From DATDRQ01 sp035291645 (GTDB lineage: Bacteria > Chloroflexota > Anaerolineae > Anaerolineales > UBA4823), in NCBI GenBank assembly GCA_035291645.1, contig DATDRQ010000123.1:1-19509 (forward strand): DNA of 19,509 nt, read 5' to 3'. Each line of letters begins with the position of its first letter. Positions within the stretch are counted from its first letter, which is position 1. Positions 7,346 through 14,355 of this stretch are shown one piece after another. The notes beneath the pieces were generated by a model that was given only the letters and a program-made list of their open reading frames with translations, searched no databases and was not told where the DNA came from. Both the position numbers and the translations under genes were made by a program.

Positions 7346-8719
7346 ATGGCAATCACGACAAACCAAACTTCTCCATCTCATAACATAAGTATGGCACACG
7401 CAACTTTTCATTTCCCACGCAATTTTATCTGGGGGACGGCGACATCTTCTCACCAGGTAGAGGGGAATAACACCAACAACAACTGGTGGGCCTGGGAGCA
7501 AGAACCCGGGCGGATCATTCAAGGGCACAAGTCGGGTCCAGCCTGTGATTGGTGGGGAGGGCGTTGGAGGGAGGACTTTGACCGCGCCGCGGAAACCGGC
7601 CAAAACGCTCACCGGTTTTCTATCGAGTGGAGCCGCATCCAACCCACACCCGACCGGTGGGATGAAGAGGCCCTGGACCGCTATCGGGAGATGCTGCGGG
7701 GCCTGAACGAACGCGGCATGACCTCTATGGTGACTCTCCATCATTTTAGCGATCCACTCTGGCTGGCTGAGATGGGTGGGTGGGAAGATGAAAGCGTCAT
7801 CCATTCATTCGAGGTCTACGTCCGGAAAGCGGTCGAAGCGCTCCGAGAATACTGCAGCCTGTGGATCACCATAAACGAACCCAATGTGTATGCCTTCCTG
7901 GGCTATTTATTAGGCGTGTTTCCACCAGGGAAGAAGGATCTTCGGGCGACCCTCAGAGTCCTGGAAAACATGATGCGCGCCCACGCAGTATCCTACCAGG
8001 CAATTCACAGTGTTCAACCGGTCGCCCAGGTAGGTTTGGCATTCCACTACCGAGTTGCCGACCCGGCGCGGAGTTGGTCCCCGTTTGACCGTGGGATTGC
8101 TGGTCTCCAATCGCTTTACTTCAACGACCTATTCCCACTCGCCTGCCGCGACGGGGTCTTCTACTCGCCCATTCTCCGCAAGCGCCTGCCAGAGGTTAAA
8201 GGGACGCAGGATTTCATAGGGGTAAATTATTACACCTCGGAGTACGTTGCTTTCAATCTTCTCCAGCCAGGCACGCTTTTCTCCCGCCAGTTTTTCCCCC
8301 CGCACGCCGATCTGAGCGACACGGGGATGCTCGCCAACGAGCCGGCAGGGATGTTCCGAGCGTTGAATTGGAGCCGTAAATTCAATCTCCCGATTATCAT
8401 CACCGAGAACGGAGTTGAGGATGCCGATGATCATTTGCGCCCCCGTTACCTCATCCAGCATCTGCACCAGACCTGGCGGGCAGTCAATTTTAACTGGCCG
8501 GTGCGCGGTTATTTTCACTGGTCGTTGGTCGACAATTTCGAATGGGAGCGCGGCTGGACACAGCGCTTCGGTCTGTGGGAGCTGGATGTCGAAACTCAGG
8601 CGCGCCGTAAACGTCCCAGTGCGGACCTGTATGCCGAGATCTGCCGTGAAAATGGCCTCTCTTCAGAGATGGTTGGCCGATATGCCCCGGAAGTGTTGGC
8701 AGAGCTGTTCCCCGGGTAG
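7346..8719 (+). CDS. Glycoside hydrolase family 1, beta-glucosidase type
   Basis: This retaining beta-glycosidase has 457 residues from ATG 7346. The acid/base is the Glu of WITINEPN (E178) and the nucleophile the Glu of IIITENGV (E354). The typical N-terminal FIWGTATSSHQVEG, RFSIEWSRIQP and HHFSDPLWLAEMGGW are present, as are the C-terminal sugar-binding residues in HWSLVDNFEWERGW. No signal peptide is seen, so it should hydrolyse imported beta-linked disaccharides or glycosides in the cytoplasm; exact substrate is open (glucoside, galactoside or fucoside). Three starts are possible: 7325 (no ribosome site), 7346 (AAGGG at 7334-7338, 7 nt away) and 7391 (MAHATFHFPRNFIWG, closest to the family N-terminus). 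I keep 7346, but the promoter placement argues for 7391. The GNAT gene follows after 5 nt. Confidence 0.94.
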   Translation: MAITTNQTSPSHNISMAHATFHFPRNFIWGTATSSHQVEGNNTNNNWWAWEQEPGRIIQGHKSGPACDWWGGRWREDFDRAAETGQNAHRFSIEWSRIQPTPDRWDEEALDRYREMLRGLNERGMTSMVTLHHFSDPLWLAEMGGWEDESVIHSFEVYVRKAVEALREYCSLWITINEPNVYAFLGYLLGVFPPGKKDLRATLRVLENMMRAHAVSYQAIHSVQPVAQVGLAFHYRVADPARSWSPFDRGIAGLQSLYFNDLFPLACRDGVFYSPILRKRLPEVKGTQDFIGVNYYTSEYVAFNLLQPGTLFSRQFFPPHADLSDTGMLANEPAGMFRALNWSRKFNLPIIITENGVEDADDHLRPRYLIQHLHQTWRAVNFNWPVRGYFHWSLVDNFEWERGWTQRFGLWELDVETQARRKRPSADLYAEICRENGLSSEMVGRYAPEVLAELFPG

Positions 8720-8724
8720 AAGAT

Positions 8725-9624
8725 ATGTCAGGAACTGAATGGTTACGCCAACAAGAACTCTATAGATTGGTCTGCCGACCCGCCCTTCCCAAGGATACAC
8801 CCGATGTGATAGGACTCACCCGGACGATCTGGAGTGGGGAGGATTACGTACCGTACGTTTGGGCGGATTGGCTTTCCGATCCGCAAGGTCTTTTAGCCGT
8901 TGCCGAGTATGGAGGCAAAGTGATCGGCTTAAGCAAACTCACGAGACAATCCGATCGCCAATGGTGGTTAGAAGGCTTGCGCGTCCATCCTGCTTACGAG
9001 GGTCGCAGAGTAGCCTCTCACCTCCATGATTACCTGCTCGATATCTGGCAGCGAACAGGTGCAGGAGTCATCCGTCTGGCGACAGCCTCTTTCCGCATAC
9101 CGGTCCATCACCTTGCTGAACGAACCGGATTTCATAAGGTATGTGAAATCACGTCATTCTCCGCAGACCTTGTCCATGATCCAATACCGCATTCGTTCAA
9201 TATGGTGACGATCACAGAAATCCACAAGGGAGAGGATTTTATCTCTCATAGTCCGTTATTCCACCTTACCCATGGCTTAATCGACATCGGCTGGCAATGG
9301 GTCTCACCTGAAAATGATTTCTTGGTCAGAGCCATCCAGCGCGAGCAGGCCTGGTGGTGGCGAGATCGAGCGGGGTTGCTGATATTCAGGGAAGACGAAG
9401 AGGATCACAATAAGACTGCCTTTATTCAATTTCTTGCCTGCTCAGAGTTCGATGCAACTGTCTGTCTGACGGATTTCAGGCGTTTCGGGAATCGGTTAGG
9501 ATGCAACCGGGTGGGATGGCTTGCCCCGCTTAAACAGGGGCTGGTCTCCCTTCTCGAACGAGCTGGGTACCGAAGAGATTGGGACTCTTCTCTATTCCTA
9601 TTCGAAAAGAACATCGATCGATAA
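8725..9624 (+). CDS. GNAT-family N-acetyltransferase with an extra C-terminal domain
   Basis: This 299-residue protein has a recognisable GNAT domain at about residues 15-150. The acetyl-CoA binding motif A is LRVHPAYEGRRVASHL (85-100), and the final AERTGFHKV (131-139) is the usual C-terminal GNAT strand and helix. In the pyrophosphate loop the canonical Q-x-x-G-x-G/A reads EGRRVAS, so one glycine is replaced by Arg. The second half (about 160-299) is not recognised; it may be a degenerate second GNAT fold, as seen in double-domain acetyltransferases. The acceptor substrate cannot be predicted. The start is 5 nt after the GH1 stop with only a weak AGAAG before it, so translation is probably coupled to that gene. 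No hairpin terminator follows. Confidence 0.85.
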   Translation: MSGTEWLRQQELYRLVCRPALPKDTPDVIGLTRTIWSGEDYVPYVWADWLSDPQGLLAVAEYGGKVIGLSKLTRQSDRQWWLEGLRVHPAYEGRRVASHLHDYLLDIWQRTGAGVIRLATASFRIPVHHLAERTGFHKVCEITSFSADLVHDPIPHSFNMVTITEIHKGEDFISHSPLFHLTHGLIDIGWQWVSPENDFLVRAIQREQAWWWRDRAGLLIFREDEEDHNKTAFIQFLACSEFDATVCLTDFRRFGNRLGCNRVGWLAPLKQGLVSLLERAGYRRDWDSSLFLFEKNIDR

Positions 9625-9721
9625 GTCCACAGAATGACTCTCTACATTCCCTCCCTACTTTTATGAATTCATCAACTATCCCAAGAAAAATCCAGTAAGT
9701 AGGTCAATTTCAGTTACAATA

Positions 9722-9751
9722 TTGGCACATTGGTTTCATCCCCGGTATCCT
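9722..9751 (+). promoter_or_regulatory. Candidate promoter for the SDR gene
   Basis: TTGGCA (9722-9727, 5 of 6 matches) and TATCCT (9746-9751, 4 of 6) are 18 nt apart in the 219-nt gap before the SDR gene. The leader would be about 85 nt. The weak -10 keeps this tentative. I see no riboswitch-like structure or other gene in the gap. Confidence 0.28.
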
Positions 9752-9843
9752 GCTGCTGTTCCTGGACGCAGGGTAACCGGATCATCGGCGAACCAAACCA
9801 GCATATAAGAGTCTAACCTGGAGATCAGGGGAAAGGAAAAAGC

Positions 9844-10599
9844 ATGGCTGACCTTCGTGGGAAAGTTGCCATCGTTACGGGTGGAGCGTCCGGGATCGGA
9901 CGGACTACTGCCCAGTTCTATGCGCGCGACGGCGCCCGGGTTGCCATATCAGATGTCGACGAAGCGGGAGGGGAAGAAACAGTACGGTTGATCGAGGCGG
10001 CTGGTGGCGAAGCAACCTTCATCCGGGCTGATGTTTCGAATTCTGAAGATTGCCAGGCTCTGGTGAACTCGACCACAGAACGATTCGGAAGACTCGATAT
10101 TGCATTTAATAACGCCGGGATCGGCGGGGAATCGAATCTGACTGCCGATTACAGTGTCGCTGGGTGGAATAACCTGATCGGCATCAATCTATCCGGTGTT
10201 TTTTACTGCATGAAATACGAGATCCCAGCCATACTTCGGTCTGGCGGCGGTTCGATCGTCAACATGGCATCCATCCTCGGACAAGTGGCATTTGCAAATT
10301 CGTCTGCCTATGTAGCTTCGAAGCATGGGGTTATCGGACTGACTAAAAATGCTGCAGTCGAATACGCCAGCCAGGGGGTCCGGGTGAATGCAGTCGGACC
10401 GGCCTTCATCCGAACGCCCCTGATTGCCGGTATCGAGGCGGATGAGCAGGTACGCAACCTGCTGATCTCTCTCCATCCTATCGGGCGGCTGGGAGAGCCG
10501 GAAGAGGTAGCCGAACTGGTCATTTGGTTGAGCTCGGACCTGGCTTCCTTCGTCACGGGCTCATATTATCCGATCGATGGAGGTTATCTGGCACGATAA
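9844..10599 (+). CDS. Short-chain dehydrogenase/reductase, classical type
   Basis: This 251-residue NAD(P)-dependent oxidoreductase has the classical SDR layout. The cofactor loop is TGGASGIG (12-19). An acidic D37 at the end of the second strand points to NAD(H) rather than NADP(H). NNAG is at 89-92, and the catalytic tetrad is N115, S143, Y156 and K160 (YVASK). The C-terminal GRLGEPEEVAELVIWLSS and SYYPIDGGY are typical of the family resembling glucose 1-dehydrogenase and 3-oxoacyl reductase, but substrate is unknown. The start at ATG 9844 is supported by AAAGGA at 9832-9837, 6 nt away. It appears to be a single-gene unit between the GNAT gene and the tRNA. Confidence 0.93.
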   Translation: MADLRGKVAIVTGGASGIGRTTAQFYARDGARVAISDVDEAGGEETVRLIEAAGGEATFIRADVSNSEDCQALVNSTTERFGRLDIAFNNAGIGGESNLTADYSVAGWNNLIGINLSGVFYCMKYEIPAILRSGGGSIVNMASILGQVAFANSSAYVASKHGVIGLTKNAAVEYASQGVRVNAVGPAFIRTPLIAGIEADEQVRNLLISLHPIGRLGEPEEVAELVIWLSSDLASFVTGSYYPIDGGYLAR

Positions 10600-10660
10600 G
10601 CGACATAGGTAGTGGCTATGCGAAGTCGATGCACTTTTTCCAGGTTTTCCGGCTGGCTTA

Positions 10661-10690
10661 TTGACATAAGCGGAACGGCAAGGATATAAT
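10661..10690 (+). promoter_or_regulatory. Consensus sigma70 promoter for tRNA-Arg
   Basis: Perfect TTGACA (10661-10666) and perfect TATAAT (10685-10690) are separated by 18 nt. Transcription should begin near 10697, giving about 45 nt of 5' leader ahead of the tRNA. This is the strongest promoter in the window. Confidence 0.85.
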
Positions 10691-10741
10691 TCTGTCGCAG
10701 CAGGTGACCCGGTTAGCGAATCGGGACCCGCTTCACAAAGC

Positions 10742-10814
10742 GCCCCCGTAGCTCAATGGACAGAGCATCTGACTTCGGATCAGACGGTTGAGCGTTCGAA
10801 TCGCTCCGGGGGCG
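10742..10814 (+). tRNA. tRNA-Arg, anticodon TCG
   Basis: The 73-nt sequence folds into a complete cloverleaf. The acceptor stem is GCCCCCG (10742-10748) with CGGGGGC (10807-10813). The anticodon stem is TCTGA/TCAGA around the loop CTTCGGA, which gives anticodon TCG at 10775-10777 and reads CGA-type arginine codons. The T stem is GAGCG/CGCTC around TTCGAAT, and the discriminator base is G at 10814. The CCA end is not encoded (CAC follows) and must be added enzymatically. Flanking bases C10741 and G10740 can extend the acceptor pairing. No duplicated 3' end, which would mark an integrated element, is seen in the window. Confidence 0.96.
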
Positions 10815-10861
10815 CACATATGTAGGGGTTATGGCAAGTACAACCGACTCATATAACGCAA

Positions 10862-10895
10862 AATCGCTTGCCGAGAAGGCAGGCGATTATTTCTT
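10862..10895. terminator. Bidirectional hairpin terminator between tRNA-Arg and the SH3 lipoprotein gene
   Basis: AATCGCTTGCC (10862-10872) pairs with GGCAGGCGATT (10878-10888) over 11 bp, with one non-Watson-Crick position (T-G on plus, C-A on minus), around a GAGAA loop. On the plus strand ATTTCTT follows, terminating the tRNA transcript. On the minus strand the stem is followed by TTGCGTT after a run of T at its end, so it can also end the converging lipoprotein transcript. Confidence 0.7.
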
Positions 10896-10950
10896 GGTGA
10901 AACGTGGTGCAATCTGAAATTACCATAGGAAAGCTTCGGAGTTCAAGGCT

Positions 10951-12333
10951 CTAAGGCAGCGGGAGAATCCAAGTCTCACTATCATCCCCCTCAGCTGTCC
11001 ATCCCACCAGACTCGTTCCCAGGGAGTGAACGTCCCACCAGACATATCCGTCTACACAAACAGGCCCATCCAGCAGGACTACTCGCTCGCTAGATTGGAG
11101 TTTGCCAAGTATCAAGCCGTCGAATCCCGGTACCAAGCGCAGGTTGTTGGCCTCATGATCGGCCAAGTATGCCAATCCCCCGACCATGAGCCGGGTCTCT
11201 TTCTGGCAGTCAAACTCAACCACGGAGCGAGTCGGTCCATTCTGGACGTAAAACCGTGCGTAATAATCTTCGCTGACCGACTCCTCGGTGATAAAAGGGG
11301 ATGGGATGATGGAATATTTTCCAGAGGGGAGATCCTTACCTAGGCGCAGGTCGTGGGTGAAAGACCCTTGTTGGTCCGTGGTGACTACGATCGAGTTGAC
11401 TAAGGACAATCCGTCCCATCCCTGGTAGAGACCTGCACGAAACTGCGTATTCGGTGCGAAATGTGCGCCTTGAATTCGGATAGTATCTCCGGCCTGGTAT
11501 GGAGCACGCAGGCGGGGGTTCAGGGGGGTAATGTCATCAGGGGGAAGGATTGGACTGTGGGTGACGATCGGTGCACCGGGTCGGAATTCCGGTTCCACTG
11601 GATTGTACTCACCGATAAGGAATGTATCCTCTGCTTGTTCCCCGTTCGAGGAGGCCCGAATCTGCCAGGCCCCAGCCGGTAGGGTAAGTGGGAAACTAAT
11701 GGGTATCTCGAGTAATGAGAACTCCTGGACTACCGCGTATTCATCTTTATATAGCTGGCTCCCTACCCGGTATATGCCATGCCCGGCTGAACGACCGGAG
11801 GAGTCGAACATCTCGATATCAACCTCTGCGTTCAATGGGAAATTGAACAGGCACAAGATAGTGTCCTGAGCTGGCGTCGGAAAGCTATGGGTGAGGATTT
11901 GTACTTCTGGTCTGTTGCCCTGATTTGGCCCGAACGCGCAAGAGGGCCCGCCTCCACCGAAGAAGGCGAAGAGCTCGGCCTTCAATTCCGGCAGGTCAGT
12001 CGCGCTTGAAGGTTGAAGAGTGGGCGTAATCCCGAAGGAATCAGATAGAGTCGGTGGGGTTGTTTGCGTCGGCGTAGAAGGATTGCTCGTCCGGCTGGGA
12101 CTTGCAACTGGATTGTCGCTGATTGCGGAAGTAGAAAACACAGGCTGGGCGGGCGGCGTTTCTGGCAGCGATACGGGTTGACAGGACGGGAGCCAAAGGG
12201 CGACCGCCAATAAGATAAATATCAGATGGGGATGTTCAGCGGGAGAATCACGATCGAAAACAGAGTTGATACTCTGGATGAATGAGCGAAGGGAGTGAAC
12301 GGCAAGATACAAGGTTTGAGTTATATTATTCAT
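10951..12333 (-). CDS. Predicted lipoprotein with Pro/Ser/Thr linker and C-terminal SH3-like domain
   Basis: This 460-residue protein has about 35 polar residues, then a hydrophobic segment (36-49) ending WLPSC with C51. That is an imperfect lipobox, so it is either a lipoprotein or has an uncleaved anchor. A long Pro/Ser/Thr-rich linker (about 54-112) suggests an extracytoplasmic stalk. A beta-rich middle follows; AGDTIRIQGAHFAPNTQFRA (281-300) looks like an Ig-like or macroglobulin-type strand pair. The end (about 396-449, with GYVWWDVHSLGTSLVGWTAEG at its core) resembles a bacterial SH3-like (SH3b) domain, often involved in wall or ligand binding. Function is unknown. It starts 9 nt after the TPR gene stop, so the two are almost certainly co-transcribed and probably act together at the cell surface. 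No strong ribosome site is seen. Confidence 0.85.
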   Translation of the reverse strand: MNNITQTLYLAVHSLRSFIQSINSVFDRDSPAEHPHLIFILLAVALWLPSCQPVSLPETPPAQPVFSTSAISDNPVASPSRTSNPSTPTQTTPPTLSDSFGITPTLQPSSATDLPELKAELFAFFGGGGPSCAFGPNQGNRPEVQILTHSFPTPAQDTILCLFNFPLNAEVDIEMFDSSGRSAGHGIYRVGSQLYKDEYAVVQEFSLLEIPISFPLTLPAGAWQIRASSNGEQAEDTFLIGEYNPVEPEFRPGAPIVTHSPILPPDDITPLNPRLRAPYQAGDTIRIQGAHFAPNTQFRAGLYQGWDGLSLVNSIVVTTDQQGSFTHDLRLGKDLPSGKYSIIPSPFITEESVSEDYYARFYVQNGPTRSVVEFDCQKETRLMVGGLAYLADHEANNLRLVPGFDGLILGKLQSSERVVLLDGPVCVDGYVWWDVHSLGTSLVGWTAEGDDSETWILPLP

Positions 12334-12342
12334 TAGCGGATC

Positions 12343-13827
12343 TCACTTGGTATTTGCCTCAATTTCCCTCACCCGATCCAGATATCGTTCGGCGCTCTCC
12401 TCGTCCCCAAATTGCTCTGCAATTTGAACCGCCTCCTGGAAGGCTCTCAGGGCAAGGTCGATTTCACCGACATCGACGTAAATCTCACCGATCCGCGCTT
12501 TATAGATACCTTGCCAGTAAGGGGTAACCAGCTTTGAAGCCATTTCGTAATTAGACGCGGCGTTGTCCGCGTCCCCCTCCAGGAGGGCAATCAGTCCCAA
12601 ACGAGCATAAGCATGGCCTGCCAGGTCTGTCAAACGAGGATCGCCGCTCTGATAGGCCGCGATAACTTGGTTAAATTCATTCTTGGCGCGAACGGTCCAC
12701 TCACCTGCCTCGATCTGGGCGCGAACTAGGTAGACTTGGCCCAGTCCAAAGTGGACTTTCTCATCGATATTGGCGCTTTCCGGGGCGTCGAAAGTAAGGG
12801 CAGCTTCGTATTCAGCATCAGCCTGATCAAGCAATTCATCGTTTACCGTATCGAAGGAGGATACGTTCGGATCGCCAAGAGCCAGCAGGTAATACACCCC
12901 AGCCCGGCCTACCTTGGCGCGGGCGTAATCCGGATTGATAGAAAGAGCTCTCTCATAGTGTGCCAGCGCAGATTCAAGTAACTCAGGCGATTTGGCCTGT
13001 GAAGCCATGCGGGCCTCCGTGTTGCCTAGCAGCAGGTAGACAACCTCTTTCCCAGCGTTGGACAGCCACCCAGGTGTAGCCTCCCCGCGGGAGAAGTATT
13101 CCAATGCCTGGTTCAGATTGTCTGTGCTGTAGTAAGCCAGGCCGACTGTAATCAGGTTGAGGACTTGGATTCGGGCAGTCAAGGCAGGATTGTCGACGCC
13201 CTGGAATTGGGCTGGGTCGAAGGGTAGATCCAACCTTATGGACTTCCCCAGCTCGTGTTCCCCGGTGATCTCCTGGGCTTGCTCGAAGCCACGGTAGTTG
13301 ACGTAGAATTCCGGGTAGACTCGAGAGGAATCTTCTGCTTTATTAATCACGCCATAGACAAGGATGTTGGCATTAATTCTATCCGCCAATGCTCCGGCCG
13401 ATCGGGCGCGCTCGGCTGGGTCGCCTCCCGGGATCAGGCCAGTGTATTCTGGAGACCAGATCTCACACGGAATTGTCAACCCCAGGCCAGCGAATTCGGT
13501 TACCAGGCGCTGGTGTAAGAATTCAGCGAATTTCTTCCCATCTTCAGTGCGCAATGGTTGGCCCTCCGAGTTAAGGACGCTGAACTCCGCCACGGCAATA
13601 TTGAACAAGCCAGTCATGGCCTTAGGACGTTTAGGTAAGACGAGATACGCCATGACCAGAATGACTGCAACCAATATCACGACGACCGGCATCATTGGCA
13701 AGCTGACATTGAATATCTTAAGGTCTCTGCCGATGAACTGGCCGCCTCGAGTGTCGACTTGACCCGCGACATATGCCCCCCCTTGGGTGTCTATTGTTCG
13801 GATTTCATCGGAATCTTGTTCTGTCAT
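12343..13827 (-). CDS. Membrane-anchored TPR protein with tandem Gly-Gly N-terminal repeats
   Basis: This 494-residue protein is of unknown function. Residues 12-23 (IDTQGGAYVAGQ) and 24-35 (VDTRGGQFIGRD) form two 12-residue repeats, followed by one TM segment (about 45-65) and a basic KRPK. Residues about 75-160 (NIAVAEFSVL to ANILVYGVI) look like the alpha/beta domain at the start of TolB-N/FlgO-like proteins that precedes TPRs. From about 215 to 490 there are helical TPR-like repeats, such as SALAHYERALSINPDYA (286-302) and DLALRAFQEAVQIAEQFGD (457-475). GG-x-F-V/I-G-R-D segments occur, as I recall, at the N-termini of other Chloroflexota and cyanobacterial signalling proteins; that link is unverified. 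The ATG at 13827 has no good Shine-Dalgarno. The SH3 lipoprotein follows after 9 nt. Confidence 0.88.
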   Translation of the reverse strand: MTEQDSDEIRTIDTQGGAYVAGQVDTRGGQFIGRDLKIFNVSLPMMPVVVILVAVILVMAYLVLPKRPKAMTGLFNIAVAEFSVLNSEGQPLRTEDGKKFAEFLHQRLVTEFAGLGLTIPCEIWSPEYTGLIPGGDPAERARSAGALADRINANILVYGVINKAEDSSRVYPEFYVNYRGFEQAQEITGEHELGKSIRLDLPFDPAQFQGVDNPALTARIQVLNLITVGLAYYSTDNLNQALEYFSRGEATPGWLSNAGKEVVYLLLGNTEARMASQAKSPELLESALAHYERALSINPDYARAKVGRAGVYYLLALGDPNVSSFDTVNDELLDQADAEYEAALTFDAPESANIDEKVHFGLGQVYLVRAQIEAGEWTVRAKNEFNQVIAAYQSGDPRLTDLAGHAYARLGLIALLEGDADNAASNYEMASKLVTPYWQGIYKARIGEIYVDVGEIDLALRAFQEAVQIAEQFGDEESAERYLDRVREIEANTK

Positions 13828-13885
13828 TGAATATCAGTTAATGCATAGACCCGGTAAATTCAACGTGGGTATCAATATCGGTGTG

Positions 13886-13987
13886 TCACTTGAATAATTG
13901 CTGGGCCATTTCCAGCCCGAGCTGGATGAGAGGTGACAACATCGTCAAAGCGGAGCCAATGCCTGCCGCGGCTTCAACTTTATACAT
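13886..13987 (-). CDS. Possible 33-residue small protein upstream of the TPR gene
   Basis: An ATG-started ORF of 34 codons encodes a peptide beginning MYKVEAAAGIGSALTML and ending QLFK. Hydrophobic residues recur at helical spacing and there is only one Pro (P19), so it could form an amphipathic helix. It lies 58 nt ahead of the TPR gene in the same direction and downstream of a TATAAT box. Against it, no Shine-Dalgarno precedes the ATG and the ORF is short enough to arise by chance. The translation uses unremarkable codons. It could be a leader peptide or a small partner protein, or just part of the 5' untranslated region. Confidence 0.35.
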   Translation of the reverse strand: MYKVEAAAGIGSALTMLSPLIQLGLEMAQQLFK

Positions 13988-14011
13988 GACTATAAATATC
14001 TAATTTATTCG

Positions 14012-14019
14012 ATTATAAT
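14012..14019 (-). promoter_or_regulatory. Palindromic -10 box, promoter of the TPR operon
   Basis: The minus strand reads TATAAT at 14017-14012, inside the perfect palindrome GATTATAATC (14011-14020), so the plus strand also reads TATAAT at 14014-14019. At 18 nt the minus-strand -35 is TTGGAT, only 3 of 6. Transcription leftward would start near 14005, just before the 33-codon ORF and the TPR gene. Confidence 0.45.
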
Positions 14020-14182
14020 CATTCTACCCGACGTCATCCAAAGGAATATCATACCGTATTCCCGATCTGGGGCCATCCGCGTCATTCTTCCGTAGTCCGG
14101 CTCGGCGAAGGCCCAGCCGGCCGATCTCCTGATCGAGGCATCCTGCATCGAGCACCACAATTCTCAACGACGACCGGCGTTT

Positions 14183-14239
14183 ATTTCACATGGGCGACCA
14201 GCTCGCTGGCGCCTGGAGGGAGGTGTAACCATGTGAAAT
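14183..14239. repeat. 11-bp inverted repeat enclosing a second hairpin
   Basis: ATTTCACATGG (14183-14193) and CCATGTGAAAT (14229-14239) are perfect inverted copies separated by 35 nt. Within the gap, GGCG-A-CCAGC (14193-14202) pairs with GCTGG-CGCC (14205-14213), leaving a bulged A and a tight loop. The unit could be a protein-binding site, an RNA structure in the peptidase leader, or a short REP- or MITE-like element. No target-site duplication is obvious. Confidence 0.6.
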
Positions 14240-14355
14240 TGCTCTTCAACGTTTAGCAGTGCTAGATGCGCGCCCAGAGAGGGGGAGTTGTCTCACATCG
14301 CTCATCAGCGTAATCGGTATCTCAAACTCCTATCCTCCAACGAAAGGATCGAATC

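Larger units (their letters stand above)
13988..14355. other. Divergent intergenic region between the TPR operon and the M36 peptidase gene
   Basis: This stretch contains an AT-rich promoter part (13988-14020), a GC-rich middle with no convincing gene, and a nested inverted repeat (14183-14239). On the minus strand a frame of about 47 codons without an ATG can be read (around 14033-14173), and on the plus strand an overlapping frame without a start. I recognise neither. I do not see a clear sigma70 promoter for the peptidase gene. Confidence 0.5.

Noticed and set aside
10742..10895. tRNA-Arg as an integration site of a mobile island
   Set aside because: No repeat of the tRNA 3' end, no integrase and no mobility gene are found elsewhere in the window.
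12343..13827. Defence (STAND NTPase) system on the basis of the GG-x-F-I-G-R-D motif
   Set aside because: No P-loop, peptidase or nuclease domain is present in this protein or its neighbours, so a defence call is not supported.
14033..14173. Minus-strand frame of about 47 codons starting near TTG AGA ATT GTG, with an overlapping plus-strand frame that reads plausibly
   Set aside because: There is no ATG, no ribosome site and no recognised family. Open frames on both strands are expected in such GC-rich DNA, so a gene remnant cannot be shown.
14183..14239. CRP-type binding site from the TTCACA / TGTGAA half-sites
   Set aside because: The half-sites are in the reverse order to the TGTGA-N6-TCACA consensus and 35 nt apart, so this does not match CRP.
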